A stretch of 25,438 nt of DNA. Origin: Glaciecola sp964643575. Its GTDB lineage: Bacteria; Pseudomonadota; Gammaproteobacteria; Enterobacterales; Alteromonadaceae. The position numbers and the translations under genes are program-made. The stretch spans positions 1-25,438 of the forward strand of contig CAZXTD010000052.1 in assembly GCA_964643575.1 (NCBI GenBank). Direction: 5' to 3'. The first letter of the stretch is position 1. Every line of letters begins with the position of its first letter. Below are positions 1 to 7,193 of this stretch, in pieces. The notes beneath the pieces were generated by a model that saw only the letters and a list, made by a program, of their open reading frames with translations, searched no databases and was not told the origin of the DNA.

Positions 1-732
1 CAGATGGCGTCTTCTGACCAAGTATTGGCCGAAATTAATCGTAAAGAAGGGGTTGTCTATAGCGCCCTTACCCCAAACCTCAAAGGTTATGAAGGTGCTT
101 TTGCAGCAAAAGCCGATACGGTTGCTGTATTTGCCAGTGCTTCAGAGTCATTTTCACAAAAAAATATTAATTGCAGTGTGGCTGAAAGCCTTGGACGTTT
201 TGACATTCTGATGCAAAAAGCGAAAGCTGATAACGTGCCTGTTCGTGGATATGTTTCTTGCATAATAGGCTGCCCTTATGAAGGTGATGTAGACCCTCAG
301 GCGGTTTTAGACGTAAGCCAAGCACTTTTAGATATGGGGTGCTATGAGGTATCACTAGGCGATACAATCGGCGTGGCTACGCCGCTCAAAATGCAGAAGC
401 TTCTTAATCTCCTAATTTCTCGTTTACCCGTATCGCAGTTGGCGCTGCATTGTCATGACACCTACGGACAAGCCTTAGCAAACGTGTTGTTGGCCCTTCA
501 AAATGGTATTGCAACATACGACGCCTCGGTTGCTGGCTTAGGTGGTTGCCCTTATGCTAAGGGTGCTTCGGGTAACCTCGCAACAGAAGACTTAACGTAC
601 ATGTTACAAAATATGGATATTAAAACAGGCGTTGACATTGAGCGCTTACGCCAGTGTGGGCAGTCAATCAGTCAAGTGCTTAAACGAAACAATCAGTCTA
701 AAGTCGGTATAGCGCTGAGCGCAAAGAAATAA
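1..732 (+). CDS. mvaB: Hydroxymethylglutaryl-CoA lyase, 3' part (5' end outside window)
   Basis: Cleaves HMG-CoA into acetoacetate and acetyl-CoA, the last step of leucine breakdown, in the cytoplasm. The open frame runs in from the left edge, so the ATG at 4 is an internal methionine (the edge reads QMASSDQ) and roughly the first 50-60 residues are missing. Visible family marks are the metal-binding HCHD stretch near base 450 and the HMG-CoA lyase active-site signature GLGGCPYAKGASGN at about 535-580, with its catalytic cysteine codon at 547. The TIM-barrel fold is complete to a normal C-terminus. In related bacteria this gene usually ends a liu-type leucine/isovalerate operon, which would lie to the left of the window. 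The identification is secure; the exact start cannot be seen. Confidence 0.95.
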   Translation, partial: QMASSDQVLAEINRKEGVVYSALTPNLKGYEGAFAAKADTVAVFASASESFSQKNINCSVAESLGRFDILMQKAKADNVPVRGYVSCIIGCPYEGDVDPQAVLDVSQALLDMGCYEVSLGDTIGVATPLKMQKLLNLLISRLPVSQLALHCHDTYGQALANVLLALQNGIATYDASVAGLGGCPYAKGASGNLATEDLTYMLQNMDIKTGVDIERLRQCGQSISQVLKRNNQSKVGIALSAKK

Positions 733-765
733 GTCCAAAGAGCTTTATACTAGCAATGTTTTCAG

Positions 766-1950
766 CTACTTTTCTTTTTTCACATACAAGCTCATCACCA
801 TACCCATACCAAGGCCGACGCTCATTCCAATAAGGGTAATATTGATGCTGAATATCATAAGCGCGCTGTAGGCAAAGCCTGCGATTAAAATAAAGCTCCC
901 CACAGCAGAGTTTGATTTAGCCACAAAGTTTGTGCGTTCATGGTCTTGCGCTATGTCTAATGAATAAATTTTTCGGCCCGTTCTTACGCCTGCATGACCA
1001 ATACTTAGTATAAAAAATAAAGACACAATCCATACAATGTTTTGCAAGAATTCAGTATAAAACAAACTCATTATTAATAAGATAACAGCCGACGTTAAGG
1101 ATAAAAAGCTACCAATCTGCATACATAACAAAGCGCTCTTATCCGACAATGCACCCCATACATAAGACGACAAAAATCCTGCCGCAGCTTGTGCCACAAT
1201 AAGGTAAGCTAAAGCATCCACAAGATTACCTTTGTAAGCTAATGAAAACAGCGGCGCCAATAAGGCCGAGTGAGAAAATAGACTCCTCATAACAATAAAA
1301 CGAGAAAGCGTTGGTGGTAAAGAAAACAAACTCGAGTTGGTCTTGCGAGGTTGTTCATCGCCTGAGCTTTCATCAATCTCTTTTATGCTTGTCTTTAAAC
1401 GCCACATTATGCTAATACAAACCGCTTGAGCAATTAATGCTAAGCCCCCTAACACTAATAATTTAGGGTGAGAAACCGTTTGGGTTAACGAGCCAATGTC
1501 TATAATATTCTTTACATCAGAAAACGAAACAAATAGCGATATCAAGGCAATTAGCATCGTGATTAGCGCTGAAATACTCGATGCACTGCCAATTAGCTTA
1601 CCTCTATTGCCCTGCTCTACGTGCTTTCCTTGAATATCTTTATTCGTCAATGAACATAGCGCTCTACTTAGACTCCATATTGTTAGTGCTACAATAATCA
1701 TTATTCCTGCCGGCCAACCTTGTAAATAAAAGCCGCCAATTAAAATAAATATACTGGCAACAAACTGGAGCAAAATACCCAAACGCCATGGCCGATGACG
1801 CTGTGTATTATTGATTAATAGCCGTGCATAAATAGCTTGAGGAAGCAAAGCGCCTGATTCTCTAATAGGCACTAACATTGAGGCCATAAAACCTGGCGCT
1901 CCCGCCGCCGAAAGTAAAGCGGGCAAAGTTGTTTTAGGTGATAAAAGCAA
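766..1950 (-). CDS. MFS-type membrane transporter, start uncertain
   Basis: A hydrophobic protein of about 394 residues with roughly 11-12 membrane segments, probably an inner-membrane transporter of unknown substrate. The N-terminal run SPKTTLPALLSAAGAPGF followed by VPIRESGALLPQ resembles a branch of MFS-like proteins in proteobacteria that I recognise only as a family. The first possible common start in frame is TTG at 1948-1950, but family members normally continue upstream (here the frame reads LILNKVSDL just before it), so that start would remove conserved residues. The frame is open up to a stop at 2038-2040 but contains no ATG, GTG or further TTG. An ATC codon at 2002-2004 has an AAGGA nine bases upstream and would add 18 residues. 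The gene converges on the HMG-CoA lyase gene with a 33-base gap. Confidence 0.8.
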   Translation of the reverse strand: MLLSPKTTLPALLSAAGAPGFMASMLVPIRESGALLPQAIYARLLINNTQRHRPWRLGILLQFVASIFILIGGFYLQGWPAGIMIIVALTIWSLSRALCSLTNKDIQGKHVEQGNRGKLIGSASSISALITMLIALISLFVSFSDVKNIIDIGSLTQTVSHPKLLVLGGLALIAQAVCISIMWRLKTSIKEIDESSGDEQPRKTNSSLFSLPPTLSRFIVMRSLFSHSALLAPLFSLAYKGNLVDALAYLIVAQAAAGFLSSYVWGALSDKSALLCMQIGSFLSLTSAVILLIMSLFYTEFLQNIVWIVSLFFILSIGHAGVRTGRKIYSLDIAQDHERTNFVAKSNSAVGSFILIAGFAYSALMIFSINITLIGMSVGLGMGMVMSLYVKKEK

Positions 1951-2115
1951 GTCGGAAACTTTATTGAGTATTAACGAAAAGGCGATACGGTGTGAAGGCT
2001 TGATATCTGAAGTTCCTTGTTTGCGAAAAGTTGGCTTTTATGTGGTATCTAATTGATCATTGCATACGCATGACCACAATTAATGGATTGCCAAACGGAT
2101 GATTCGATTTTTCAA

Positions 2116-2144
2116 TTGCTCTGCTGGCGTTCTTAATCTAGTAT
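2116..2144 (+). promoter_or_regulatory. Possible sigma-70 promoter of glgC
   Basis: TTGCTC (2116-2121) and TAGTAT (2139-2144) are separated by 17 bases and lie 36 bases before the glgC ATG. Each hexamer matches the consensus only in part (3 and 4 of 6). A second -10-like TAGAAT lies just downstream. This is a weak call made from spacing and position. Confidence 0.3.
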
Positions 2145-2179
2145 AGAATTACATGTTAAGTAAATGTTAAATAAGAATT

Positions 2180-3433
2180 ATGGAAAAAGTAAACAATCGT
2201 TACATCAGTAATTTAACTCGCGATACCTACGCACTAGTACTTGCAGGGGGAAGAGGTTCACGTTTACATGAACTCACCAATTGGCGCGCAAAGCCTGCTC
2301 TTTATTTTGGTGGCAAATTTCGAATTATAGACTTCCCTTTATCAAACTGTGTGAATTCAGGTATACGAAATGTTGGCGTGCTGACCCAATATAAATCTCA
2401 TTCTCTTATTCGGCACTTGGTCCGCGGTTGGGGGCATTTCAAAAAAGAACTGGGCGAATCTATTGAGGTATTACCTGCTTCTCAGCGCTTTTCAGAAGAT
2501 TGGTATCAAGGTACTGCCGATGCGGTCTACCAAAACATCGATATTATTAGAGTCGAATTACCTAAATATGTCATGATTTTATCTGGCGACCATATTTACC
2601 GTATGGATTACGGACCGATGCTGGCGCAACACGTTGAGTCTGGCGCTAAAATGACGGTAAGTTGCATGTCGGTGCCGGTTGATACTGCGCGTAATGCATT
2701 TGGCGTTATATCAATAGATGAAGACAATCAAGTTAACGGGTTTATCGAAAAACCTAGCGAACCTGCGACGCTGCCGGGCGACCCTGACAATTGCTTAGCC
2801 TCAATGGGTAACTACGTTTTTGATACCGATTTTTTACTTGAGCAATTAGAGAAAGATTCTAAAAATCCAGATTCTGATCACGATTTTGGCAAAGATATTA
2901 TTCCTAATATTATCGATAATTTTAAGGTATGCGCATTCGATTTTAAAAAGAGTGCTAAAAATGAGTCTTATTGGCGCGACGTGGGCACTTTAGACAGTTT
3001 TTGGGAAGCTAACATGGAACTGGTTGCACCCATCCCGGAACTTAGTTTGTATGACAAACTCTGGCCAATTTGGACTTATCAAGAACAGTTACCACCCGCA
3101 AAGTTTGTGTGGGAAGAAGATGACAGGCGCGGCGAAGCTTTAAACTCCTTAGTGTCTGGAGGCTGCATAATCTCTGGTGCAACACTCAGGCGCAGTGTTT
3201 GCTTTTCGAATGTTAAGGTAATGTCGTACAGTCAGGTTGACGACTCTGTTATACTACCTGATGTTGAGGTAGGGCCGGGTTGTACAATTAAAAAAGCAAT
3301 TATAGACCGAGGATGTATTATTCCAAAAGATACGCAAATTGGCGTTGACCATGGCTTTGATAAACAGCGAGGCTTTAGAGTATCTGAAGGCGGCGTCGTG
3401 TTAGTGACACGAGAGATGCTAGGGCAAATTTAA
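2180..3433 (+). CDS. glgC: Glucose-1-phosphate adenylyltransferase (ADP-glucose pyrophosphorylase)
   Basis: Makes ADP-glucose from glucose-1-phosphate and ATP, the committed and allosterically regulated step of bacterial glycogen synthesis; a cytoplasmic homotetramer in known relatives. At 417 residues it is full length. The nucleotidyltransferase signature AGGRGSRL lies at residues 22-29, followed by KPALYFGGKFRIIDFPLSN, then SGDHIYRMDYGPML, the sugar-phosphate site FIEKP and YWRDVGTLDSFWEAN. The C-terminal third has the repeating pattern of a left-handed beta-helix. The ATG at 2180 is the natural family start, though only a weak Shine-Dalgarno (TAAGAA) precedes it. No glgA, glgB or glgP lies beside it here, so it is either a separate transcription unit or the rest of the pathway is elsewhere. 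Confidence 0.97.
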   Translation: MEKVNNRYISNLTRDTYALVLAGGRGSRLHELTNWRAKPALYFGGKFRIIDFPLSNCVNSGIRNVGVLTQYKSHSLIRHLVRGWGHFKKELGESIEVLPASQRFSEDWYQGTADAVYQNIDIIRVELPKYVMILSGDHIYRMDYGPMLAQHVESGAKMTVSCMSVPVDTARNAFGVISIDEDNQVNGFIEKPSEPATLPGDPDNCLASMGNYVFDTDFLLEQLEKDSKNPDSDHDFGKDIIPNIIDNFKVCAFDFKKSAKNESYWRDVGTLDSFWEANMELVAPIPELSLYDKLWPIWTYQEQLPPAKFVWEEDDRRGEALNSLVSGGCIISGATLRRSVCFSNVKVMSYSQVDDSVILPDVEVGPGCTIKKAIIDRGCIIPKDTQIGVDHGFDKQRGFRVSEGGVVLVTREMLGQI

Positions 3434-3447
3434 TTCTGCCAACTCAT

Positions 3448-3870
3448 CTATAGAGGCGGATAACTCGCATTCATCGCAAGCATATCCGCTTCAATTAACT
3501 TTTCTACAATTACCATATCCACATCTTCCAATTTGTTTATATTCAAACACGACTTGCCATGCTTATGTTTTCCAAGTTTTGCTAACAAACCAGGATTGTT
3601 CTCTACGCCTCTCATCAAGTACAAACTAATGTATTGTTTACGCGGTGAAAACGCAGAGCGCATCCAAGTATTTTCTTTACCTTTTGAGTTTTTATAGGTG
3701 TATTCACCAAAACCAATAATCGAATTGCCCCACATCTTTGGAGATAATCCTGTCACTTTCTGATAAACATCTAATAGAGCAAAGGCATCTAGTTTTCGCA
3801 CTGGGTGCTCAAGAGATTCTAAAAACACTAAAACTGAATCATCATTTACTTTAGTTTTTATTGTGTTCAT
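3448..3870 (-). CDS. DUF1801 domain protein
   Basis: A small, soluble protein of about 140 residues that matches the DUF1801 (YdhG-like) pattern: WGNSIIGFGEY, then FSPRKQYISLYLM, then LGKHKHGKSCLNINKLEDVD with a C-terminal helix. The molecular function of this family is not established. Two adjacent ATG codons are available (3871-3873 and 3868-3870). The strong Shine-Dalgarno AGGAAGG at 3876-3882 is only 2 bases from the first but 5 from the second, so I place the start at 3870. The gene converges on glgC with only 14 bases between stop codons and no clear terminator hairpin between them. Confidence 0.85.
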   Translation of the reverse strand: MNTIKTKVNDDSVLVFLESLEHPVRKLDAFALLDVYQKVTGLSPKMWGNSIIGFGEYTYKNSKGKENTWMRSAFSPRKQYISLYLMRGVENNPGLLAKLGKHKHGKSCLNINKLEDVDMVIVEKLIEADMLAMNASYPPL

Positions 3871-3901
3871 CATTACCTTCCTATAAAAAATTAGATGGTT
3901 A

Positions 3902-3929
3902 TTATTACGCCACGCACCAAAAACGGCAA
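3902..3929 (-). promoter_or_regulatory. Possible promoter of the DUF1801 gene
   Basis: On the minus strand TTGCCG (3924-3929) and TAATAA (3902-3907) are 16 bases apart and about 30 bases before the start codon. An imperfect hairpin (3916-3924 pairing with 3932-3940, one mismatch) overlaps the -35 box. It could instead be a weak end signal for the hydrolase gene. Low confidence. Confidence 0.25.
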
Positions 3930-3970
3930 AAGTGTTTGGTAACTATACAATATAGAATGGATAAAAATCG

Positions 3971-4794
3971 CTATAAAAGGTCATCCAATACTTTTGCGAG
4001 CTCAATAGGATACTCTAAAGGAAACATATGCCCCCCTTTCGCGAACTCAATATGATTGACTATTGGGTTGGCATATAAGAACGGCTTGCGTAAAACAGGC
4101 ACGCAAACATCAGTGTATTTGCCTGTTATTAAGCTCGTCGGCGTTCTTAGTTTGCCTGCGTAAGTCGGTAAATTATGCGGAATCGTTCTAAAAATGTTTG
4201 CTTCAGTGGCTACCTCAAAACTCAGTTGCTTGATATCTTGTTTTTCCTCTATCACAGCGTTCACATAATCATTGATGCAATCGGGATCAAAATTTTTGAA
4301 TAGGGCCTTGCCCTTAAAATAAGCTAAAAGATCATGCTCCAAATGCCACGTNNNNNNNNNNCTATTTTCGGTGAGGGCTGCGGGTGTTAATTTGTTGATT
4401 AAGCGATTAGTTTTTGCGAAACGAAAAATATATCGAGCAAGCCCCGTAATTAGTGGTGGGTCCAGGAGTATCAATTTGGAAAACAAGTCGGGGCGCTCGC
4501 ACGCCGTCATGTAGGTAATCACAGCACCAAAAGAATGCCCTATCCCAATGACCGGTGCTTGTGCACTATTTTCGATGAAATGCTCTAGTTCTTTTATTTG
4601 GTTCTGCCAATTATCAACAAGGGGAAAACGCGGGTTATGCGCTAACTTGTCTATTGCTATAAATTTATGGTCGTAGCGCAGATTTGCAAACAATTTAGCG
4701 TAGCTGCCGGCAGGAAACCCATTAGCATGAGCAAAAACGGCATCGCCNNNNNNNNNNGAGCAAAGTGGATGACATTATTTTTATTCAGCGCCAC
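3971..4794 (-). CDS. Alpha/beta hydrolase, interrupted by two assembly gaps
   Basis: A probable esterase or lipase-like hydrolase of unknown substrate. The catalytic triad can be read: nucleophile serine in GHSFG (codon 4532-4534), aspartate in TGKYTDVCVP (codon 4109-4111) and histidine in KGGHMFP (codon 4028-4030). The N-terminal FAHANGFPAGSY oxyanion-hole motif lies just left of the gap at 4748-4757. Right of that gap, another frame reads ALNKNNVIHFA, a typical N-terminus. I take the start as GTG 4792-4794, about nine bases after AAGGGG. The two parts join in frame only if the true gap length is 2 modulo 3 rather than the 10 Ns written. The first gap (4352-4361) keeps frame as drawn. The start overlaps the end of the AraC gene by 14 bases, so the two are probably translationally coupled. 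Confidence 0.85.
4352..4361. other. Assembly gap (10 N)
   Basis: Ten Ns inside the hydrolase gene, most likely a fixed-size placeholder of unknown true length. The reading frame is consistent across it if the length is 10 or differs by a multiple of three. Confidence 0.97.
4748..4757. other. Assembly gap (10 N) that breaks the hydrolase frame
   Basis: Ten Ns near the hydrolase N-terminus. Coding on the two sides is in different frames (GTG frame on the right, HANGFPAGSY frame on the left). The true length is therefore probably not 10, or there is a real frameshift. Confidence 0.97.
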
Positions 4795-5800
4795 AAACAC
4801 CCCCCTTATCCACGTATTCTGTGGGTGTACACTGATACCAGCGCTTAAATGCACGTCTAAAATTTGCCACATCGACAAAACCAAGCGCGCTTGCTGTTTG
4901 CGTCACCGAATAGCCATAAACCAGTAAGCATTCTTTGGCGATTAATGCCTGATGTTCATCTAAGAGTGCTTTAAAACTTGAGTTTTCTTCTTTCAAATAG
5001 CGATGAAGACTGCGCGTACTTACTTTTAAATCACCGGCAATTTGCTCAAGCTGTGGGCGCGTATTTTGATATTGCATAAGCGCTTGCTGCACTTTTCCAG
5101 CGTAACTTGCATATTGCAGTAGTTTGTCTAACTCTTGCTGACACGCTTGCTTTGCCTGCAAATAACTTAACTTATCGGCACCAGGAATAGCTTTATTTAG
5201 CATAGTCAAATTCACCGCAATGCCACAGTAGCTATGTTCAAACTGAGTAGGAATTGGTTTAAACACTTGATACTTATCTACGTAATCTGGTTGTTTATAA
5301 TCAAAGAACAAGCGCTCTATACTGAAGTCGGGCACCCTTTGTTGCAACGCTACAAAAATGTTGAAAATAGCACCTGTCACCGCTTCTATGACGAAACGAT
5401 GTAACTGCCCTTGCCAGTGAGTGTCGCGTGCAAGAACGATTAATTGGGTTTTATTTTGAATGGTGTTTATTTCTATAAACGGAATTCTTATTTGTAGATA
5501 TTGTTTAAAAAATTCTATGATTTGCGATAAGTTTTCGCAGTTTAAAATCGCGAGGCCAAATGTGCCATGGTGGGCAATTTGCAACTTACGTCCAATAGTC
5601 AAACCCAAGTGTTGGGTTTGTTTGTGCTGTAAAATTTGGGTTAGCAGGCGATCAAATTCTTCCGGCACAATTTTACTATTAGACGAATACAGCTTGGCTT
5701 CGTCAATATTGTTTTGGGCTAGCCAAGTGTCGATAGGAATACCTTGCTCATTGAGCACATCAATAAGGTGCCCAAGGTAATACACTGGCAGATACTGCAT
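4781..5800 (-). CDS. AraC-family transcriptional regulator
   Basis: A DNA-binding regulator of 339 residues with the layout of the AraC group that has an Arabinose_bd-type N-terminal domain (about residues 15-200) and a C-terminal double helix-turn-helix. The latter reads LEQIAGDLKVSTRSLHRYL for the first HTH and SVTQTASALGFVDVANFRRAF for the second. The frame is open to a GTG at 5819-5821. AGGAG seven bases before the ATG at 5798-5800 makes that ATG the better start. It lies back to back with the alkB-like gene and overlaps the hydrolase gene. By context it probably activates the divergent alkB-like gene and its own operon in response to a fatty or hydrocarbon compound; that role is inferred. 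Its own -35 may be TTGACG at 5899-5904, inside the repeat region. Confidence 0.93.
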   Translation of the reverse strand: MQYLPVYYLGHLIDVLNEQGIPIDTWLAQNNIDEAKLYSSNSKIVPEEFDRLLTQILQHKQTQHLGLTIGRKLQIAHHGTFGLAILNCENLSQIIEFFKQYLQIRIPFIEINTIQNKTQLIVLARDTHWQGQLHRFVIEAVTGAIFNIFVALQQRVPDFSIERLFFDYKQPDYVDKYQVFKPIPTQFEHSYCGIAVNLTMLNKAIPGADKLSYLQAKQACQQELDKLLQYASYAGKVQQALMQYQNTRPQLEQIAGDLKVSTRSLHRYLKEENSSFKALLDEHQALIAKECLLVYGYSVTQTASALGFVDVANFRRAFKRWYQCTPTEYVDKGGVCGAE

Positions 5801-5870
5801 GTTTTGACTCCTAATATTCACAACAATACCTCTAATTTGATTCAGGAACTAATGAGCTAACTAAAAAATC

Positions 5871-5902
5871 GACGTGATACAAGACGTAATACAAACTACG
5901 TC
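5871..5902. promoter_or_regulatory. Probable AraC operator: two abutting 12-bp direct repeats plus an inverted GACGT
   Basis: GACGTGATACAA (5871-5882) is followed at once by GACGTAATACAA (5883-5894), with one mismatch between the copies. The second copy's GACGTA also forms an inverted repeat with TACGTC at 5897-5902. AraC proteins typically bind tandem direct repeats, and this site sits between the divergent regulator and alkB-like genes. A minus-strand TTGACG (5899-5904) 17 bases from TGTATC (5876-5881) could be the regulator's own promoter, which would make the site autoregulatory. Binding is inferred, not shown. Confidence 0.6.
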
Positions 5903-5908
5903 AAATTA

Positions 5909-5920
5909 TGCCAATTGGCA
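5909..5920. promoter_or_regulatory. Perfect 12-bp palindrome in the regulator/alkB intergenic region
   Basis: TGCCAATTGGCA is its own reverse complement. It lies seven bases from the GACGT repeats and about 58 bases upstream of the alkB -10. It could be a second operator for a dimeric repressor. The binding protein is unknown. Confidence 0.45.
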
Positions 5921-5977
5921 ACAAATGACTCATCATTGGCGTATTCGATGCTCACATTAATAGTTAAATGCACGCAA

Positions 5978-5983
5978 TATACT
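5978..5983 (+). promoter_or_regulatory. Likely -10 element of the alkB-like gene
   Basis: TATACT (5 of 6 to the consensus) lies 23 bases before the ATG. No good -35 is found 16-18 bases upstream, which suits a promoter that needs an activator such as the adjacent AraC protein. Confidence 0.4.
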
Positions 5984-6006
5984 CAGCATAACAAGGAGTA
6001 GATGCA

Positions 6007-7164
6007 ATGTTTCACTATATAAAATTTTTTCATTATTTTTTAATCGTACTAATAGGCTGTGCCTGTTTGTTGTTGGCCGACTATTTTATTTTAATTGGCT
6101 TTGGTCTTTTTATTGGCGCTTATGTGTTAGGTGATGCATTTTTAGGGGATGATTTAAGTGAACCCGATTTAACTAAAAAGCACTTACTTAATTCAATGCT
6201 ATACGCTTCATTTCCATTAAGTATTTTCGTGTTGAGTATTTGTGCTTGGTTAATCACACCACAAACTTGGGGCTTTATGCTAATCCTAAGTGAGGTTTTG
6301 CAATATGATTTTGTCGCGGCTAAACAAGCTACAACGGTTTTTGAATTGGCCGTCGGCATTATATTTGCGGGGTTTATGCTAAGCGGTGTTGCTACCGTTG
6401 TTGGACATGAACTAGTGCATAGGGTCGGTAAAAAGTTTGACGTGAGTTTAGGCAGGTGGTTGATGAGCTTAAGCTTTGATGCAAACTTCTCAATTGAGCA
6501 TGTGTATCATCATCATGCAAAGGTAGCGACCGAAGATGATCCTGTTACAGCTCCGCGTGGTCGTAATGTCTATGTCCATGTCGTTTATGCTCTGTGGGGC
6601 ACAAACAAATCGGCGTGGCTGATAGAGAAAAAACGCTTAAGCCGTAAAAAGCAGAATGTATTTTCGGTAAATAACCTATTTATTAGGGGCTGGTTAATGA
6701 CGCTGGTCGTATTATCTAGCACGCTCTTACTCGCAGGATGGCAGGCTATGTTATATGTGGCAGCAGTCGGCATAATGGCAAAATTAATCTTAGAAGTCGT
6801 CAACTATATGGAGCATTATGGCTTAGTCCGTCACCCTCGTCAGCCAGTTAAACCAAAGCATTCGTGGAATTCAAATCGAAAAATCAGCAACTGGGCCATG
6901 TTTAACTTACCCAGACATTCGCACCATCATGCTCAAGGAGCAGTACCATTTGAAAAACTTAAGTCGATGCCTGAAGCGCCAGAAATGATTAGCGGATATA
7001 TCTCTACCTTTGGCGTAACGCTTATCCCGCCACTTTGGTTTAGGCTTATGGCGCCAAAGCTTGAAGAATGGGACACGATTCATGCAAATGAGCAAGAGCT
7101 AGAAATAATTAAACAACAATCTCAGCGACGCGCCAAAAACGCCTTAGTAGCAATATTCCACTAA
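6007..7164 (+). CDS. alkB: AlkB-type membrane di-iron alkane 1-monooxygenase-like protein
   Basis: A 385-residue inner-membrane protein with about six membrane segments and the histidine boxes of the AlkB/fatty-acid-desaturase superfamily: HELVH (134-138), EHVYHHH (164-170), NYMEHYGL (266-273) and LPRHSHHH (301-308). These bind a di-iron centre that hydroxylates a terminal carbon, with electrons from rubredoxin in known systems. The NYMEHYG and RHSHHHA boxes favour AlkB over desaturases. The second box differs from the usual EHNxGHH form, so the substrate may be something other than a medium-chain alkane. The start is firm: AAGGAG eight bases upstream. No rubredoxin or rubredoxin reductase gene is in the window. 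Divergent from the AraC gene, which probably controls it. Confidence 0.88.
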   Translation: MFHYIKFFHYFLIVLIGCACLLLADYFILIGFGLFIGAYVLGDAFLGDDLSEPDLTKKHLLNSMLYASFPLSIFVLSICAWLITPQTWGFMLILSEVLQYDFVAAKQATTVFELAVGIIFAGFMLSGVATVVGHELVHRVGKKFDVSLGRWLMSLSFDANFSIEHVYHHHAKVATEDDPVTAPRGRNVYVHVVYALWGTNKSAWLIEKKRLSRKKQNVFSVNNLFIRGWLMTLVVLSSTLLLAGWQAMLYVAAVGIMAKLILEVVNYMEHYGLVRHPRQPVKPKHSWNSNRKISNWAMFNLPRHSHHHAQGAVPFEKLKSMPEAPEMISGYISTFGVTLIPPLWFRLMAPKLEEWDTIHANEQELEIIKQQSQRRAKNALVAIFH

Positions 7165-7169
7165 GGCGT
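7139..7169 (-). terminator. Rho-independent terminator of the leftward MFS gene, inside the alkB 3' end
   Basis: ACGCCTTAGT (7139-7148) pairs perfectly with ACTAAGGCGT (7160-7169) around an 11-base loop. On the minus strand the stem runs into TTTTT (the A run just left of the stem), as expected for intrinsic termination of the leftward transporter gene. On the plus strand no T run follows. The structure includes the last alkB codons and its TAA. Confidence 0.7.
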
Positions 7170-7193
7170 CTCGATAGAAAAGGCATAACAAAA

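Noticed and set aside
4657..4884. Separate 75-residue minus-strand reading frame across the second gap
   Set aside because: It is a composite of the hydrolase N-terminus on one side of the gap and an out-of-frame shadow on the other.
5801..5821. GTG start for the AraC regulator at 5819-5821
   Set aside because: AGGAG is ideally spaced for the ATG at 5798-5800, and the extra residues (MNIRSQN) would include the Shine-Dalgarno itself.
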